Part shown: one piece after another, positions 36,772 to 46,857 of the stretch
Numbering within the stretch: the stretch's first letter is position 1
Layout: every line of letters starts with the position of its first letter
From: Flavobacteriaceae bacterium
GTDB lineage: Bacteria > Bacteroidota > Bacteroidia > Flavobacteriales > Flavobacteriaceae
DNA length: 64,000 bases
Assembly: GCA_022428005.1 (NCBI GenBank)
Contig: JAKMDI010000023.1
Location: 34,306 to 98,305, forward strand
Direction of reading: 5' to 3'
Notes under the pieces: generated by a model
Told to the model about the DNA's origin: nothing
Database searches by the model: none
Seen by the model: only the letters and a program-made list of their open reading frames with translations
Translations under genes and position numbers: made by a program

Positions 36772-37341
36772 ATGTTCCAAATTGACGACACATTAGTTTC
36801 AGAAGACATTATTACCAAGGATTTTGTTTGCAATCTAAGTGCATGTAAAGGAGCCTGTTGTGTGGAAGGCGTCGCTGGAGCGCCACTGAATCTTGATGAG
36901 ACTGAATTCTTGGAAAAAAACTACGCCGGCATTGCACCTTTTTTAAACGATGAAGGCAGAGCGGCCATTGAAAAACAAGGTAAGTTTATCGACCAAAAAA
37001 ATGGGGAATTCGAAACCCCACTGGTAAATGGTAAAGAATGTGCATATGTCGTTTTTGGTCCCAATGCTAGCACACAATGTGGTATCGAAAACGCTTATAA
37101 AGCAAAAAAAATAGATATGAAAAAACCCATATCTTGTCACCTGTACCCCATAAGAGTTAAAGAATATTCAGAGTTTAAAGCAGTCAACTACCACCAGTGG
37201 AAAATTTGCAATGATGCGTGTGTTCTTGGCGAGAGTTTAAAGATTCCTGTATACCAATTTGTAAAAGAAGCGCTGATTAAAAAATTTGGAAAAGAGTGGT
37301 ATTCAAAATTAGAATTAGCGGCCCAAGAAATTAATCGCTAA
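36772..37341 (+). CDS. DUF3109 family cysteine-rich protein
   Basis: The 189-residue protein has several conserved cysteines. An N-terminal cluster reads CNLSACKGACCVEG (residues about 18-32). Single cysteines lie in NGKECAYVVF and STQCGIENAY near 85-105, followed by ISCHLYPIRV near 120 and WKICNDACVLG near 143. The spacing resembles the family of predicted zinc- or iron-binding proteins related to YkgJ, and the pattern is that of DUF3109, common in Bacteroidota. The function is unknown. The following 210 bases to nrdB contain no gene and no clear regulatory site. Confidence 0.85.
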   Translation: MFQIDDTLVSEDIITKDFVCNLSACKGACCVEGVAGAPLNLDETEFLEKNYAGIAPFLNDEGRAAIEKQGKFIDQKNGEFETPLVNGKECAYVVFGPNASTQCGIENAYKAKKIDMKKPISCHLYPIRVKEYSEFKAVNYHQWKICNDACVLGESLKIPVYQFVKEALIKKFGKEWYSKLELAAQEINR

Positions 37342-37553
37342 ACACCAGTCTTTGCAGGGGTAGCGAAATTTATGACTTTGTATAGCATTGAATTACAGGG
37401 ACTTACAAACAGGCTTTAATTACTTATCCCCTGCTTAAAAATAAAATTTGTTAAAAACTCGACCTGTTTGTGGAAAAGTAAGTCTTTCATTTTTGATAAC
37501 ATTTTAGAATCTTTGTGATCAACATATTTTATAAAATTTAACAAAATAATAAG

Positions 37554-38531
37554 ATGGCAGCTGTAGAACCGATCCTTCAAGAAAACGAAAATAGATTTGT
37601 AATTTTTCCCATTCAACACCACGATATTTGGGAATGGTACAAAAAAATGGAGGCGAGTTTCTGGACCGCTGAAGAAATTGATCTTCACCAAGATTTAAAC
37701 GACTGGAACACCAAGCTGTCTGACGATGAAAAATATTTCATCAAACACATTCTTGCTTTCTTTGCTGCCTCTGATGGTATCGTAAATGAAAATTTAGCTG
37801 AAAATTTTGTTAATGAAGTTCAGTACTCTGAGGCCAAATTTTTCTATGGTTTCCAAATTATGATGGAAAATATCCATTCCGAAACCTACTCTCTTTTGAT
37901 TGATACTTATGTCAAAGATGAGGCCGAAAAAAATAAATTATTCAAAGCGATTGAGGTTTTTCCTGCCATTAAAAAGAAGGCCGACTGGGCATTACGCTGG
38001 ATAGACTCAGATTCTTTTGCAGAGCGGCTCATCGCTTTTGCAGCAGTAGAAGGAATTTTCTTTTCTGGAGCGTTTTGTTCCATCTACTGGCTCAAAAAAA
38101 GAGGCTTGATGCCAGGACTTACATTTTCCAACGAGTTAATTTCCAGAGACGAAGGCGTTCACTGTGACTTCGCAGTTCACCTCCACAACAATCACTTGGT
38201 CAACAAAGTTCCAAAAGAAAGAATTGAAGAAATCATCACCGACGCACTGAGAATCGAGCGCGAATTTGTCACAGAGTCACTCCCTGTAAGTCTAATAGGA
38301 ATGAATGCAAAACTGATGACGCAATACCTGGAATTCGTAACAGATCGTTTACTTGTGGAATTGGGCTGCGGAAAAAAATACAATGTGACCAACCCATTTG
38401 ACTTCATGGACATGATTTCGCTTCAAGGTAAAACCAACTTTTTTGAAAAGCGTGTTTCTGAATATCAAAAAGCAGGAGTACTCAACAACGAAAAAGAAGA
38501 AACTGAGTTTACCACCGATGCAGACTTTTAG
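37554..38531 (+). CDS. nrdB: Ribonucleoside-diphosphate reductase small subunit
   Basis: NrdB houses the di-iron tyrosyl radical needed by NrdA to reduce ribonucleotides. The metal and radical residues are visible in [15 protein letters not shown]105, H108 and the radical tyrosine Y112. The second ligand set is in [19 protein letters not shown] near residues 195-213. At 325 residues it is a normal class Ia protein. It precedes nrdA by 91 bases. No NrdR-like box was recognised in the 212 bases upstream. The C-terminal tail ([12 protein letters not shown]) is the expected R1-binding end. Confidence 0.97.
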   Translation: MAAVEPILQENENRFVIFPIQHHDIWEWYKKMEASFWTAEEIDLHQDLNDWNTKLSDDEKYFIKHILAFFAASDGIVNENLAENFVNEVQYSEAKFFYGFQIMMENIHSETYSLLIDTYVKDEAEKNKLFKAIEVFPAIKKKADWALRWIDSDSFAERLIAFAAVEGIFFSGAFCSIYWLKKRGLMPGLTFSNELISRDEGVHCDFAVHLHNNHLVNKVPKERIEEIITDALRIEREFVTESLPVSLIGMNAKLMTQYLEFVTDRLLVELGCGKKYNVTNPFDFMDMISLQGKTNFFEKRVSEYQKAGVLNNEKEETEFTTDADF

Positions 38532-38622
38532 TCTGTAGCTTATTCGCCCCAAGCCCTCAATAATCACCAGTGATAGTGCCTCTGTGGTCTATCGTAATTT
38601 TATGTTTAAAAAATAGAGATCT

Positions 38623-41097
38623 ATGTTTGTAGTAAAAAGAGATGGGCGCAAAGAGCCGATAATGTTTGATAAGATAACGGCTCGAATCAGAAAACTCAAC
38701 TATGGTTTAAACCCTCTGGTTGATCCTGTTCGTGTTGCCATGCGGGTAATCGAAGGGCTTTATGATGGTGTCACTACCTCTGAACTGGATAATCTTGCTG
38801 CTGAGATTGCCGCTACAATGACTACCACACACCCCGATTACGCCAAACTGGCCGCCAGAATTTCCGTATCCAATTTGCACAAAAACACTAAAAAGTCTTT
38901 CTCGGCTACGATGAAAGACCTCTATGAATATGTAAATCCAAGAACAGGGAAAAAGGCGCCACTGCTGTCTGACGAAGTATATGCTATCATCGAAAAAAAT
39001 GCAGACAAAATTGACTCCAGTATTATCTATAATCGCGATTTCGGCTACGATTTTTTTGGTTTTAAAACACTGGAACGTTCTTATCTGTTAAAATTGAATG
39101 GGCAAATAGTAGAACGCCCACAACACATGCTGATGCGCGTATCGATAGGGATTCACCTCACCGATTTGGACGCCGCATTCGAAACCTATGAATTGATGTC
39201 CAAGCGTTACTTCACGCACGCTACTCCTACCCTATTCAACTCTGGCACCCCTAAACCCCAAATGTCTTCCTGTTTTTTGTTGACCATGAAAGACGACAGT
39301 ATTGACGGGATTTATGACACCCTAAAACAGACTGCCAAGATCTCCCAATCGGCAGGAGGAATCGGTCTTTCCATACACAATATTAGAGCTACAGGCTCGT
39401 ATATCGCAGGAACAAACGGAACATCAAACGGTATTGTTCCCATGCTCAGGGTTTTCAATGATACGGCCAGGTATGTAGATCAAGGTGGAGGAAAAAGAAA
39501 AGGATCTTTTGCTATTTATGTAGAGCCTTGGCATGCCGATATTTTCGATTTCCTGGAACTGAAGAAAAACCACGGTAAAGAAGAAATGCGCGCCCGAGAT
39601 TTGTTTTATGCCATGTGGATATCTGATTTATTCATGAAAAGAGTGGAGCAAAATGCTGAATGGACGTTGATGTGTCCCAATGAGTGTCCAGACCTGTACG
39701 ATTGTCATGGTGAAGAATTTGAAAAATTATACACCCAATACGAAAAAGATGGTAAAGGAAGAAAAACAATCCAAGCCAGAGAACTTTGGGATAAAATATT
39801 GGAATCTCAAATAGAAACAGGTACCCCCTATATGCTCTACAAGGATGCTGCGAACAGAAAATCAAACCAGAAAAACCTGGGAACCATTCGCTCTTCTAAC
39901 CTCTGTACTGAAATTTTAGAGTATACTTCCGAAGAAGAAATCGCAGTGTGTAATCTGGCCTCGATTGCACTGCCTATGTTCGTCGAGGAGGGTAAATTCA
40001 ACCACCAAAAACTTTTTGATGTAACCAAGCGGGTAACAAAAAATCTAAACCGCGTCATAGACCGTAACTATTATCCCGTTAAGGAAGCTGAAAACTCCAA
40101 CATGAGGCATCGTCCTGTCGGTTTAGGGGTTCAGGGATTGGCAGATACTTTTATTCAATTGCGACTGCCTTTCACTTGTGAAGAAGCCAAAACCCTTAAT
40201 CAAGAGATTTTTGAAACTTTATATTTTGCCGCAGTAACGGCATCGGTTGAAGAGGCCGAAAAAGATGGTGCTTACAAAACCTATAAAGGATCTCCCATGT
40301 CAAAAGGGGAATTTCAATACAATCTTTGGGGCATTAAAGATGAGGAACTCAGCGGCAGATGGGATTGGCCCGCTTTGCGTAAGGACGTTAAAAAACACGG
40401 CGTAAGAAACTCCCTACTGGTAGCACCCATGCCCACAGCGTCCACCTCTCAAATACTCGGAAATAACGAATGTTTTGAGCCCTATACTTCTAATATATAC
40501 ACCCGAAGGGTGTTGTCAGGGGAGTTTATTGTCGTCAACAAACACCTCTTGGAAGACCTTGTAAACCTCGGCTTGTGGAATGAAGATATGAAACAAGAAT
40601 TGATGCAAGCCAATGGCTCTATCCAAAAAATTAAGGGCATCCCTGAGGACATCAAGGAACTCTATAAAACCGTTTGGGAGATGAGTATGAAAGACATCAT
40701 TGACATGTCACGCCACAGGGGATATTTCATCGACCAGTCACAATCTCTGAACTTGTTTATGGAAGGAGCTACTATGGCAAAATTGACCTCCATGCATTTT
40801 TATGGTTGGAAATCTGGACTAAAAACGGGAATGTACTATCTGAGGACAAAATCGGCAGTGGATGCCATTAAATTTACCCTGGACAACGAGAAGACCACGA
40901 AATCTGAATCCGATAAATCAAAACAGACTGCTGCTGCTGTGAAAGTTCCAGAAGCAACTGCTGCAGTCACGGCTGCTATAGATCCTCAAACCAATCCTGC
41001 CGCTGCGGTAGAACCCCTCTCCCCAGCAGAGCTAAAACAAATGTTAGAGCAGTCTAAAAAAAGTGAAGACGACGACTGTCTGATGTGTGGATCTTGA
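38623..41097 (+). CDS. nrdA: Ribonucleoside-diphosphate reductase large subunit
   Basis: NrdA is the catalytic subunit of class I ribonucleotide reductase (824 residues). The N-terminal ATP-cone runs through [19 protein letters not shown] to about residue 90. The active site includes the SSCFLL segment near 223, the NLCTEI block with ASIALP near 425-445, and [25 protein letters not shown] near 604-630. The C-terminal shuttle cysteines are in DDDCLMCGS. Between the core and this tail is an Ala/Pro-rich linker (about 770-805). It is followed at once by a strong terminator. Confidence 0.97.
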   Translation: MFVVKRDGRKEPIMFDKITARIRKLNYGLNPLVDPVRVAMRVIEGLYDGVTTSELDNLAAEIAATMTTTHPDYAKLAARISVSNLHKNTKKSFSATMKDLYEYVNPRTGKKAPLLSDEVYAIIEKNADKIDSSIIYNRDFGYDFFGFKTLERSYLLKLNGQIVERPQHMLMRVSIGIHLTDLDAAFETYELMSKRYFTHATPTLFNSGTPKPQMSSCFLLTMKDDSIDGIYDTLKQTAKISQSAGGIGLSIHNIRATGSYIAGTNGTSNGIVPMLRVFNDTARYVDQGGGKRKGSFAIYVEPWHADIFDFLELKKNHGKEEMRARDLFYAMWISDLFMKRVEQNAEWTLMCPNECPDLYDCHGEEFEKLYTQYEKDGKGRKTIQARELWDKILESQIETGTPYMLYKDAANRKSNQKNLGTIRSSNLCTEILEYTSEEEIAVCNLASIALPMFVEEGKFNHQKLFDVTKRVTKNLNRVIDRNYYPVKEAENSNMRHRPVGLGVQGLADTFIQLRLPFTCEEAKTLNQEIFETLYFAAVTASVEEAEKDGAYKTYKGSPMSKGEFQYNLWGIKDEELSGRWDWPALRKDVKKHGVRNSLLVAPMPTASTSQILGNNECFEPYTSNIYTRRVLSGEFIVVNKHLLEDLVNLGLWNEDMKQELMQANGSIQKIKGIPEDIKELYKTVWEMSMKDIIDMSRHRGYFIDQSQSLNLFMEGATMAKLTSMHFYGWKSGLKTGMYYLRTKSAVDAIKFTLDNEKTTKSESDKSKQTAAAVKVPEATAAVTAAIDPQTNPAAAVEPLSPAELKQMLEQSKKSEDDDCLMCGS

Positions 41098-41112
41098 TCC
41101 TATTTCCCCTCT

Positions 41113-41149
41113 AAAAACGCTTATTTAAAATTAAATAAGCGTTTTTTTT
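41113..41149 (+). terminator. Rho-independent terminator after nrdA
   Basis: An AT-rich perfect inverted repeat (AAAACGCTTATTTA paired with TAAATAAGCGTTTT) is followed by a run of eight T. It lies 16 bases after the nrdA stop. Confidence 0.9.
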
Positions 41150-41264
41150 GTTTATATATTACTGTATTTCAGTGCTTTATGATGTTAATGTAAATTTAAT
41201 GTTAATTAAATGTTTATTTTACGTAAACTATCTATAACTTAGCGTTAATATAAAGTTTGAAATT

Positions 41265-41618
41265 ATGAAAAATATAGTCTATTTATTGTTGGCTTTTACA
41301 CTCACCGTGGGAGCGCAGCAAAGCATTGATCCAACCTTTGAAAAAGAAGGTAAATTGACTAAAGTCACCTATTTCCACCAAGACGGTAGTATCGCCCAAA
41401 AAGGATTTTTAAAAAATAAAAAACTTCACGGTAATTGGACCAGCTATGATCCGTCGGGAAACAAATTATCTATGGGAACTTATGAAATGGGCATGAAAAA
41501 TGGCCAATGGTTTTTTTGGAAAGACAATGACCTTATAGAAGTTATCTACGACAACAACAAAATAGTTAATGTATTGGAATGGCGTAGTGATGAAAAAGTT
41601 GTTGCCGAGTTAAATTAA
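41265..41618 (+). CDS. Secreted MORN-variant (YwqK-like) repeat protein
   Basis: The 117-residue protein has a signal peptide (MKNIVYLLLAFTLTVGAQ). It continues with repeats of the MORN-variant type: YFHQDGSIAQKGFLKNKKLHGNWTSYDPSGNKLSMGTYEMGMKNGQWFFWKDND. These repeats are usually annotated as the YwqK family, although an antitoxin role is doubtful in secreted forms. No toxin partner is adjacent. The ATG lies 116 bases after the nrdA terminator, so it has its own promoter, which I could not place with confidence. It converges on the phosphate transporter gene. Confidence 0.75.
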   Translation: MKNIVYLLLAFTLTVGAQQSIDPTFEKEGKLTKVTYFHQDGSIAQKGFLKNKKLHGNWTSYDPSGNKLSMGTYEMGMKNGQWFFWKDNDLIEVIYDNNKIVNVLEWRSDEKVVAELN

Positions 41619-41650
41619 GTCCTCAAATACCCCAAACAGACCCCACCCCA

Positions 41651-43921
41651 TCAAGATTCTAATTTTTTATTGATCTTGTAAAACGTTTCCACCAGCTCAA
41701 ATTTGTGAACAATTAGGTCTTTTGTTCGTATTAATATATTAAAATAGAGCGCAGTATTCTTTGGGCTCGTTGCGTTATCTGTTCGCAGAATTTGATTGTC
41801 AATTTTTTCATTTAACAATTCAAAGTTGTGTTGCTTTTGAATGAGTACATCGTTAAACTCTTTGTCGTTAAACTGTAAATTAAAAGCTTCAATCCCTTCC
41901 TTAAAAACAGAGGACAAGGAATCAAAAATTTCATTTAGATCTTCAATCTGTTGCGCGTTTAAGGGTTTATGTCGGTTATTTATATGTTGGTGGCTCAAAT
42001 GAGAAATATAGATCAGGTCTTCAATTAAGTCCGACATAATCCCTAACATAGATATGTAAAATCTACTGGCGGGCAAGCTGGCCTCTTTCAATCCTTTTAA
42101 GAAATAATATATACCGTTTTTAAGATCATTTACCTCGGTCAGCAACTCCTCTGTATTATTTTTTGCAATAGAAAGTGTTTTTAAATCATTGCGAGTCAAT
42201 CCTTTAATTACCTGGCCATAAACCTCATAGGTTTCACCAATGACCCTACTAATATTTCTAGAGCTCTCGTCTAATACCCCTGTGTAAGAATCGCCATTAG
42301 AAACAATTAGCTTCCTTTGACTTTCTGAATTTTTGGATTCATTTCGGTGATTGATAAAATTTCTAAAAATCAACACTAAAATCACACTCATAATAATCAC
42401 AATGGCAGTGAATCCTCCCAAATGAATGAGATAAACAATCCCGCCACATACTAAAAAAGCACTCAGCGCTGTAAAGAACCAACCGCCGATAACATTAATA
42501 ACACCCGCTACCCTGTATACAGCACTTTCTGTGCCCCAAGCCCGATCGGCGAGTGAAGTACCCATGGTAACCATAAAAGTGACATAGGTGGTAGATAAAG
42601 GTAGTTTTAAGGAAGTAGCAATGGAAATAAGAATCGCCGCGACCGTTAAATTAATAGAGGCTCTTAGCGTGTCAAAAGATGGGGCATTAGGATCTTTTAC
42701 TGCAGATTGATTTTTACCAGATTCAAAGGAGCCACTAATTTTTTGGGAAATAGATGCGGGGAATAAATGGGAGAAATATTGATTTAACCCTACAAAGAAT
42801 CGGACCAACAACCGAGACAAAAAATTGGGCTTAAACCTTTCTTTAATGTGATTTTGATCGGATAAATCCAAAGAGGTTTTAACGACTTTTTTGGCCTTGG
42901 ATGAAAACCAAAGGGTTAATACCATGATCAAACCAGAAGCCAAGAGAAAAAGGGTTGGCGTGGGTACTTTATTGGACAGTACAATCATGCTGAACTCATT
43001 GGCCGCAATTCCAGATGCCACCCATGCTTCATAGGACTGGTAAGCTGCCACGGGAACTCCAATAAAATTTACCAAATCATTTCCTGCAAAAGCCAATGCC
43101 AATGCAAAAGTACCTACTCCTATAATAACTTTGTAGATGTCTGTCTTAAACACTTTCATCAAGAGAAAGGAAAATAAATACCAGAAAAAAAGACTGGAAA
43201 TATTGACCAAAAAGGCGTTGGACTCCAAGAAGGTATTGATAGTTTGCCCGTTGAGAAAGTCGTATTCAATCGCAGCATAAGATGTCCCTTTTATCCCTTT
43301 GATCAATATAAAATTGCTGATAGCAGCGAGTGAAATTCCCCCAAACAAGGCGTTAATCAACCTTGACTTATTTAGAAAATCGTAAGTAAGCAGTGCCCTG
43401 GAAATCCATTGTACAATTGCGCCAATTGTAAAAGCAATAAAAACCGACAGCAAAATCCCCAAAATAATCTGAGTGGCTTTCTCTGTATTGATGAAGGTAG
43501 ACAGCTCCATTAGATTCCCTGAGTCTGAGAATATTTTAATCAAAGACATGACCACAGCAGCACCCAGTAATTCAAATACAATAGACACGGTAGTAGACGT
43601 CGGCATTCCCAGTGTATTAAAGAAATCCAACAGCAGGATATCGGTCATCATCACCGCCATAAAAATAAAGATGATCTCTTCAAAACTAAAAGCCGAAGGG
43701 TTAAAAATACCTTTACGAGCGACCTCCATCATTCCACTGGAAAACAGTGCCCCCAGAGCAATCCCCAAACTGGCAAAAATCATGATGTTTCGGAATGAAA
43801 TGGCTTTAGAGCCTATGGCAGAATTAAGGAAATTTACGGCATCGTTGCTCACCCCAACAATGAGGTCGCCTATGGCCAGTAAAAACAAAAGAACAACTAT
43901 ATATAAATACAGATCATGCAT
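41651..43921 (-). CDS. PiT-family inorganic phosphate transporter with C-terminal PhoU-like domain
   Basis: A GTG upstream would add three residues; the ATG at 43921 (MHDLYLYIVVLLF) fits better. The 756-residue protein has the PiT repeat signatures GVSNDAVNFLNSAIGSK near residue 20 and FAGNDLVNFIGVPVAAYQSYEAW near 280. The second-half motif SLKLPLSTTYVTFMVTMGTSLADRAWG is near 445. From about 545 a helical PhoU-like domain of roughly 210 residues follows. PiT carriers import phosphate, often as metal-phosphate, with H+ or Na+; the PhoU part may regulate it. It lies 53 bases after the TonB receptor. Confidence 0.93.
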   Translation of the reverse strand: MHDLYLYIVVLLFLLAIGDLIVGVSNDAVNFLNSAIGSKAISFRNIMIFASLGIALGALFSSGMMEVARKGIFNPSAFSFEEIIFIFMAVMMTDILLLDFFNTLGMPTSTTVSIVFELLGAAVVMSLIKIFSDSGNLMELSTFINTEKATQIILGILLSVFIAFTIGAIVQWISRALLTYDFLNKSRLINALFGGISLAAISNFILIKGIKGTSYAAIEYDFLNGQTINTFLESNAFLVNISSLFFWYLFSFLLMKVFKTDIYKVIIGVGTFALALAFAGNDLVNFIGVPVAAYQSYEAWVASGIAANEFSMIVLSNKVPTPTLFLLASGLIMVLTLWFSSKAKKVVKTSLDLSDQNHIKERFKPNFLSRLLVRFFVGLNQYFSHLFPASISQKISGSFESGKNQSAVKDPNAPSFDTLRASINLTVAAILISIATSLKLPLSTTYVTFMVTMGTSLADRAWGTESAVYRVAGVINVIGGWFFTALSAFLVCGGIVYLIHLGGFTAIVIIMSVILVLIFRNFINHRNESKNSESQRKLIVSNGDSYTGVLDESSRNISRVIGETYEVYGQVIKGLTRNDLKTLSIAKNNTEELLTEVNDLKNGIYYFLKGLKEASLPASRFYISMLGIMSDLIEDLIYISHLSHQHINNRHKPLNAQQIEDLNEIFDSLSSVFKEGIEAFNLQFNDKEFNDVLIQKQHNFELLNEKIDNQILRTDNATSPKNTALYFNILIRTKDLIVHKFELVETFYKINKKLES

Positions 43922-43974
43922 AACTAACACCTGTAAATCTATTGTTTTTTAGAGGATTTATAAAGCTAAATCCA

Positions 43975-46782
43975 TTAGAATTTAATTGAATACCCCAACG
44001 ATATTGTGCGACCTGGGTTAAGACTGGAAAACACAAAACTGGTATTTCCATAATAATCAAAAAGACTTTCTCTTAGATCACCCAGTAGATTGTCTACTTT
44101 TAAGCTGATTGAATGATTATTATTTTGCCCCAAAGTCTTTGTTGCATTAAGTTTTAAATTGTTAAAAGGTTGGGTATAAACATCAGGAATATTTCCTGCA
44201 CCTACTATTTCAAGGGTCTTCCCTTGGACATTGAAATAAGTCCCTATTTCGAAATTTTTATCATAATTTACAAATGAAACCCCCGTATTTACAATAAAAG
44301 GGGATTGTCCTTGCATCTTTCTTGTATCCTTGATGTCTCGATCTGGTTCAGTTGATGTTCTCCCCCTAAATTCCTCTTCATTCATCTTTTGAACAGATTC
44401 TATCAAGGAGATATTGAGGTTTAAACTCAACTTATGGGCGCTATTTTCAATTAAATTTTTTCGGTACTCTAATTCTAATCCATAAACAAAAGCATCGTCG
44501 TTGTTAGCAGCTGAGATGGTATTTGGTGAATTAAAATTGGGGATGATGATTTCTATTGGATCTTTGAAACTTTTGTAAAATGTACTGATGGCAAATACTT
44601 GATTCGCATTGCCAAATTTTTCGTATCTCAAATCAAAATTATTGATATAGGTTGGTACTAAACTTGGATTTCCAAGAAAAGTTCTCTCTGTAATAGGATC
44701 AAAAATTTGAGCCCCAGAAGATTCCCTAAAACTGGGTCTGGCAGTTGTGCGAGCGTATGAAAATCTTAAATTAGTATTTTCATTAAATGAATTAATAAGA
44801 TTCACTGAGGGATAAATATCGTTAACATCGATGATCACATCATCGTTATAACTTACATTAGTGTCTATAGTTTCTCCGGTGTAAATTGTATTGTACTTTT
44901 CGAACCTAACTCCCAATATTGATTTAAGCTTAGCTGAGATTTTCAACTCATTAGAGACGTAGGCTGCTGTTGTATTACTTTTTGACATATACTGATTGGT
45001 ACGTTGGTAACTACCAATGGTGTAAGCACCCCGATTTGGAGTTTGAAGTCGCCACAAGTTTGCCGGTAATAGGATTTGATTTGGATCGCCGTTTAATGAA
45101 GAGGAAAGCCCTAAAAATCCAATCTGATAATTACTGGTTGTGAAATCTCTTTCCTTGTTGGAATAAGCGGCTCCAAAACGTAATTTATTGTCGTATCCAT
45201 TTATTTTGTAATTATAATTAATATCTACTTTGGAAGCCAATGCATCTTCTTCCAAGTTTCTCCACAATCTCGTTGGCCACTGAGTAGATGAGGCATCAAG
45301 CGTATATCTTCCATTCTCAAGTTCAAAAAAAGTTCTTCTAAAATCTTTGTCATAAACCCGAGCAAATGAAGGAGCCACTTTCCATTCCACCTGGAAGTTA
45401 TTATTAGCAAGGTTGTAGGCTCCCGATATAGGAATAGTAGTGATGATTCGATCGGTGTAGTTTAATAGCTGTCCCTCCCCATTATAAAGGTTCTCTAAAA
45501 ATTCAGAAAACTCAACATCCAATGCACTCGACTCTCCGCTTTTAATATTTAAGAAGGTAATCTTATGTTTGGACTTATTAGTTTTAAAAACTAAACCAAA
45601 TAGAGCACTGGCAAGTGCCTGAACTTGGCCAACCTCACCTTGCTGAATCGTGTTTTGGGCTAGGCCACTTGTTTCTTTTAAAACCGTTCCATTAAAAGCA
45701 TCTTCATAATAGGTGTTGTCATACCTGTAATTCAGGGTTGCAATATAACCGATTGAATTTTGCCCCAAATCGTATTGGTTGCTTGCCGTAGCGCCAATGG
45801 AGTAATCGGTCATATTATTGTAACGTGAAACACCCAATTGTTTACTGAAGGAGTCTACAACATTAGTTACTTGATTGGCAACCAATGGAGTATGATCCCG
45901 CTCTGGTCGATAAATTTCTATTTTTGGATCGAAAGGCAGGTCACTATATCCATTGTCGAAGTTTAAAAAATCAAGAGATTCTTTTGGTAAAGAAGGAGCA
46001 TCTTTAAAACTCATCATAGAATTATATCCACTACTTATTGAAATACCGTATTCAGGTTTGATAGAGAAGTCTTTTAAAACTATATTGATAACTCCTCCAC
46101 TAAAGTCCGCACTTAAATTTGCACTGGAGGATTTATTTACAATTATATTATCCAAAAGAGTTGTTGGAAATATATCTAGCTGAAGAGTGTTCTTATCTGG
46201 ATCTAATCCGGGAATATCTAAGCCCCCTAAGGTAGTCTTTGAATAACGATCGCCCAGACCCCGAACATACACAAATTTACCCCCTTGAACCGATACACCA
46301 GGTACCCGTTTTATCGCGGCAGCTAAGTCACTGTCTCCTGATTTTCTTATGGATTGAGATGACAATCCATCAATAAGATTAACTGACCGTTTTTGAATCG
46401 TTAACACAGATGCCTCAGTGTTTGTTCTGGCTGTAGTGGTCACTACCACTTCCTCCAAAGAGTCTGAAGCAGGTAAAAGAACAACAGAAATACTATTTTC
46501 ATCGTTAGTTCCTAGGTTGATTTGATTAATTATCTTGGTGCCATATCCAATAAAAGAAACTTCTATAAGGTACTGACCTGGAGCAATTTCAAATGAAAAA
46601 TTACCATCAAAATCAGTGGTAACTCCTCCTAATTTAGCGGTGTTATCGTTACTTTTTAAAATAACATTGGCAAAAGGAAGTGGTTCGTTAAACTCACCGT
46701 CAATCACTTTTCCAGAAATAAAAGATTGGGCATATAGTGATCCTGAAAAAAATAAGAATAATAAATAAAAAGAGTCTTTCAT
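43975..46782 (-). CDS. TonB-dependent outer-membrane receptor with carboxypeptidase-like regulatory domain
   Basis: This is a 935-residue outer-membrane protein. A signal peptide (FYLLFLFFSGSLYAQ) is followed by a regulatory-like beta domain (about 20-110: ISGKVIDGEFNEPLPFANVIL). The plug is at about 130-230 (AAIKRVPGVSVQGGKFVYVRGLGDRYSKTTLGGLDIPGLDPDK). A 22-strand-type barrel follows, ending in GRTISLGYSIKF, the expected aromatic C-terminus. It lacks SusC-like features and no susD gene is adjacent, so it is not a SusCD glycan importer. It lies between the beta-helix lipoprotein and the PiT gene, suggesting a shared substrate. Confidence 0.93.
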   Translation of the reverse strand: MKDSFYLLFLFFSGSLYAQSFISGKVIDGEFNEPLPFANVILKSNDNTAKLGGVTTDFDGNFSFEIAPGQYLIEVSFIGYGTKIINQINLGTNDENSISVVLLPASDSLEEVVVTTTARTNTEASVLTIQKRSVNLIDGLSSQSIRKSGDSDLAAAIKRVPGVSVQGGKFVYVRGLGDRYSKTTLGGLDIPGLDPDKNTLQLDIFPTTLLDNIIVNKSSSANLSADFSGGVINIVLKDFSIKPEYGISISSGYNSMMSFKDAPSLPKESLDFLNFDNGYSDLPFDPKIEIYRPERDHTPLVANQVTNVVDSFSKQLGVSRYNNMTDYSIGATASNQYDLGQNSIGYIATLNYRYDNTYYEDAFNGTVLKETSGLAQNTIQQGEVGQVQALASALFGLVFKTNKSKHKITFLNIKSGESSALDVEFSEFLENLYNGEGQLLNYTDRIITTIPISGAYNLANNNFQVEWKVAPSFARVYDKDFRRTFFELENGRYTLDASSTQWPTRLWRNLEEDALASKVDINYNYKINGYDNKLRFGAAYSNKERDFTTSNYQIGFLGLSSSLNGDPNQILLPANLWRLQTPNRGAYTIGSYQRTNQYMSKSNTTAAYVSNELKISAKLKSILGVRFEKYNTIYTGETIDTNVSYNDDVIIDVNDIYPSVNLINSFNENTNLRFSYARTTARPSFRESSGAQIFDPITERTFLGNPSLVPTYINNFDLRYEKFGNANQVFAISTFYKSFKDPIEIIIPNFNSPNTISAANNDDAFVYGLELEYRKNLIENSAHKLSLNLNISLIESVQKMNEEEFRGRTSTEPDRDIKDTRKMQGQSPFIVNTGVSFVNYDKNFEIGTYFNVQGKTLEIVGAGNIPDVYTQPFNNLKLNATKTLGQNNNHSISLKVDNLLGDLRESLFDYYGNTSFVFSSLNPGRTISLGYSIKF

Positions 46783-46792
46783 AAAAATGGAA

Positions 46793-46819
46793 AAAATGCC
46801 CCAATTTATGAGGCATTTT
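46793..46819 (-). terminator. Intercistronic terminator between lipoprotein and TonB receptor genes
   Basis: An inverted repeat AAAATGCC/GGCATTTT with an 11-base loop is followed on the minus strand by six T. It lies 39 bases after the lipoprotein stop and 11 bases before the receptor ATG. It should stop or attenuate transcripts coming from the lipoprotein gene. Confidence 0.75.
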
Positions 46820-46857
46820 ATTATTAATTATATAAAAAATATAAGTACACTATTCTA

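Noticed and set aside
41265..41618. Toxin-antitoxin system suggested by YwqK-like repeats
   Set aside because: The protein is secreted and no toxin gene is adjacent; the family label is misleading.
43473..43952. 159-codon plus-strand frame opposite the PiT gene
   Set aside because: Antisense to conserved membrane segments; composition reflects codon shadow.
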